Shown here: in pieces, positions 62,724-64,000 of the stretch | How positions within the stretch are numbered: the stretch's first letter is position 1 | Layout: every line of letters starts with the position of its first letter | Source of the DNA: Flavobacteriaceae bacterium | GTDB lineage: Bacteria; Bacteroidota; Bacteroidia; Flavobacteriales; Flavobacteriaceae | Direction of reading: 5' to 3' | Length of the DNA: 64,000 nt | NCBI GenBank assembly: GCA_017852075.1 | Contig: JAFMLQ010000003.1 | Coordinates: forward strand, 1-64,000 | Notes under the pieces: model-generated | Told to the model about the DNA's origin: nothing | The model's database searches: none | The model's input: only the letters and a program-made list of their open reading frames with translations | Position numbers and translations under genes: made by a program

Positions 62724-63584
62724 TTGCGTAAAAACAAATTGGATAAAACTCGCAAAGTAGACCTTTTAGTGCTTTCAGATATTCATTTGGGTACATATGG
62801 ATGTCAAGCAAAGCCGCTTCTCAAATATCTAAGATCCGTAGACCCCAAAAGAATCATCCTCAATGGAGACATCATTGATATTTGGCAGTTTAATAAACGC
62901 TACTGGCCAAAGTCACATATGAAAGTGGTTAAATACATACTTACTCAAATACAACAAGGAAAAGAAATTTATTATTTGACTGGGAACCACGATGAAATGT
63001 TTCGAAAATTTGCGGGTTTTCAAATTAATAATTTTAAAATTCTCAATAAAAAAGTACTTGATTTGGATGGTAAAAAAGCATGGTTTTTTCATGGGGATGT
63101 TTTCGATATTACCATGCAATATTCGAAATGGTTAGCCCGGCTTGGCGCTATTGGTTATGATGCTCTGATTGTTATTAATAACGCATTGAATTTTGTGTTA
63201 TCAAAATTAGGCCGTCCACGATATTCTCTATCAAAGAAGGTCAAAAACAATGTAAAAGGAGCTATAAAATTTATCAATAAGTTCGAAGAAATTATTGTAG
63301 GAATAGCCAGTGAGAGAAACTATAATTATGTGGTGTGTGGTCATATTCATCAACCTGCAATAAAAAAATACACTTTTAAAAATAAAAATATCATTTATCT
63401 CAACTCTGGAGATTGGATAGAAAATCTTACCGCCCTTGAATACCACAACAAAAAATGGAAGATCTACCAACACGATCTAAATTTTAAAGAAGAAGAAGAA
63501 GAATCATCCCAGGACAATACAGATTTATCGCCCAAGGAACTGTTTCAAGAAATGATGAATGAGTTTAAAATAATGGAAAACTGA
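62724..63584 (+). CDS. LpxH-like metallophosphoesterase (UDP-2,3-diacylglucosamine pyrophosphatase family)
   Basis: A 286-residue calcineurin-fold phosphoesterase. Metal motifs are VLSDIHLGTYG, LNGDIIDIWQF, YYLTGNHDEMF, FHGDVFD and VVCGHIHQP. It resembles the LpxH/LpxI-substituting family for lipid A synthesis. No ATG or GTG is available near the start: a TAA at 62712 limits the frame, and only TTG at 62724 or 62739 can begin it. A TAAATTTG box at 62719-62726 overlaps the first TTG. It overlaps the next gene by 1 base (TGATG). Confidence 0.8.
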   Translation: MRKNKLDKTRKVDLLVLSDIHLGTYGCQAKPLLKYLRSVDPKRIILNGDIIDIWQFNKRYWPKSHMKVVKYILTQIQQGKEIYYLTGNHDEMFRKFAGFQINNFKILNKKVLDLDGKKAWFFHGDVFDITMQYSKWLARLGAIGYDALIVINNALNFVLSKLGRPRYSLSKKVKNNVKGAIKFINKFEEIIVGIASERNYNYVVCGHIHQPAIKKYTFKNKNIIYLNSGDWIENLTALEYHNKKWKIYQHDLNFKEEEEESSQDNTDLSPKELFQEMMNEFKIMEN

Positions 63585-64000
63585 TGAAAATTCTTTACGG
63601 TATTCAAACAACTGGAAACGGTCATCTGACGCGTGCAAAAGAAGTCATCTCCATTCTAAACAAAAGGGCAGAAGTGGATGTGATTTTAAGTGGCCCTAAA
63701 ACTAATAAAATCTCTCTAAACCATCCGATAAAGCATCACTATCGAGGACTCACTTTTTTTTACACCAAAAAAGGGGAGATTCACTGGCTGAAAACACTTT
63801 TTAAAAATAATTTTTTTAAACTTTTCATTGACATCTTCCACTGTCCTTTAGATTCTTACGATTTAATTTTAAATGATTTTGAACCAGTAACTGCCTGGTC
63901 GTGTTATTTGAAAAACAAAAAATGTGTCGCCTTAAGCAATCAATACTCTTTATTCTCTGATAAGGGTCCCAAATTAAAAAAGCGGTTTCAAACAACCCTA
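63584..64000 (+). CDS. TIGR00661-type glycosyltransferase, partial (cut by right edge)
   Basis: The first 139 residues of a GT28-like transferase. YGIQTTGNGHLTRAKEVISIL is the glycine-rich N-terminal motif that resembles MurG/TIGR00661 proteins; DLILNDFEPVTAWSCYLKNKKCVALSNQY follows in two parts. It is coupled to the LpxH-like gene by a shared TGATG. The acceptor is unknown, and the C-terminal donor domain lies outside the window. Confidence 0.75.
   Translation, partial: MKILYGIQTTGNGHLTRAKEVISILNKRAEVDVILSGPKTNKISLNHPIKHHYRGLTFFYTKKGEIHWLKTLFKNNFFKLFIDIFHCPLDSYDLILNDFEPVTAWSCYLKNKKCVALSNQYSLFSDKGPKLKKRFQTTL

Noticed and set aside
1..64000. CRISPR arrays, insertion sequences, prophage genes and tandem repeats
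   Set aside because: None seen when reading both strands; gene content is ordinary chromosome plus the arsenic-type island.

Overview
The window comes from an AT-rich, tightly packed genome of a member of the Bacteroidota, most likely a marine-type Flavobacteriaceae. The evidence is the gene families (DUF4271, DUF4296, DUF3098, a type IX secretion sorting domain, ExbD pairs, a PorT-like barrel, mevalonate-pathway isoprenoid synthesis, a FadN-type beta-oxidation protein) and promoter-like boxes of the Bacteroidota form TAnnTTTG. I cannot fix the genus. There are no insertion sequences, prophages, integrases, rRNA genes or CRISPR arrays. One tRNA gene is present, and no stretch above about 200 bases lacks a gene.

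Region 1 (183-10687, + strand apart from two small genes) is the most unusual part. It starts with an arsenosugar-type cluster: a TIGR04282 sugar transferase, the arsenite methyltransferase ArsM with its three expected arsenic-binding cysteines, a DUF547 secreted protein and a TIGR04283 glycosyltransferase. It continues with a FAD/NAD(P) oxidoreductase, a NapH/NosR-like membrane 4Fe-4S protein and three sugar-transfer genes (a dolichyl-phosphate-type GT2, a processive-type GT2 and a GT-C-type membrane transferase). The radical SAM partner ArsS is not in the window and may lie to the left. I read the block as an island for organoarsenic sugar or lipid formation, possibly joined to envelope glycolipid synthesis; the second half of that reading is inference.

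Region 2 (10646-34263, mostly - strand) is core metabolism. It holds the mevalonate genes with a UbiA prenyltransferase and a degenerate pseudouridine synthase, TspO, a lipoprotein phosphodiesterase, an alpha-amylase lipoprotein, an Fe-S group (ferredoxin, NifU-like, Mrp), an alkyltransferase-like protein, TrmB, a PhoB/PhoR-type pair, a tiny T9SS substrate, a LuxE-like ligase, TyrS, PyrC, a dolichyl-phosphate-type mannosyltransferase, HemD, an Lrp regulator, a zinc peptidase and LeuS.

Region 3 (34385-47219, + strand) is a long co-directional run: ftsX-DUF3098-uppP-truB-nadA-nadB-nadC, then pyrH-frr-MMPL transporter, asnS and rpoN. Region 4 (47221-55828, mostly - strand) holds an ExbB/ExbD operon with a barrel protein, tRNA-Ser(GGA), TatD, a retropepsin and the 2-oxoglutarate dehydrogenase genes sucA-sucB. 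Region 5 (56013-64000) has umuC-umuD-lipoprotein, a TetR-controlled beta-oxidation operon divergent from an SCP2 gene, a LpxH-like phosphoesterase and the start of a TIGR00661-type glycosyltransferase cut by the right edge.

A window-wide feature is that all ten convergent gene pairs overlap, abut or lie 1 nt apart, several sharing a four-base stop-codon palindrome (CTAG, TTAG, TTAA, CTAA). This leaves no room for terminators between them and helps to validate one small membrane-protein gene. Other points worth attention are the 25-bp palindrome at 62269-62293 and the loss of the catalytic Asp and the RNA-contact motif in the pseudouridine synthase.
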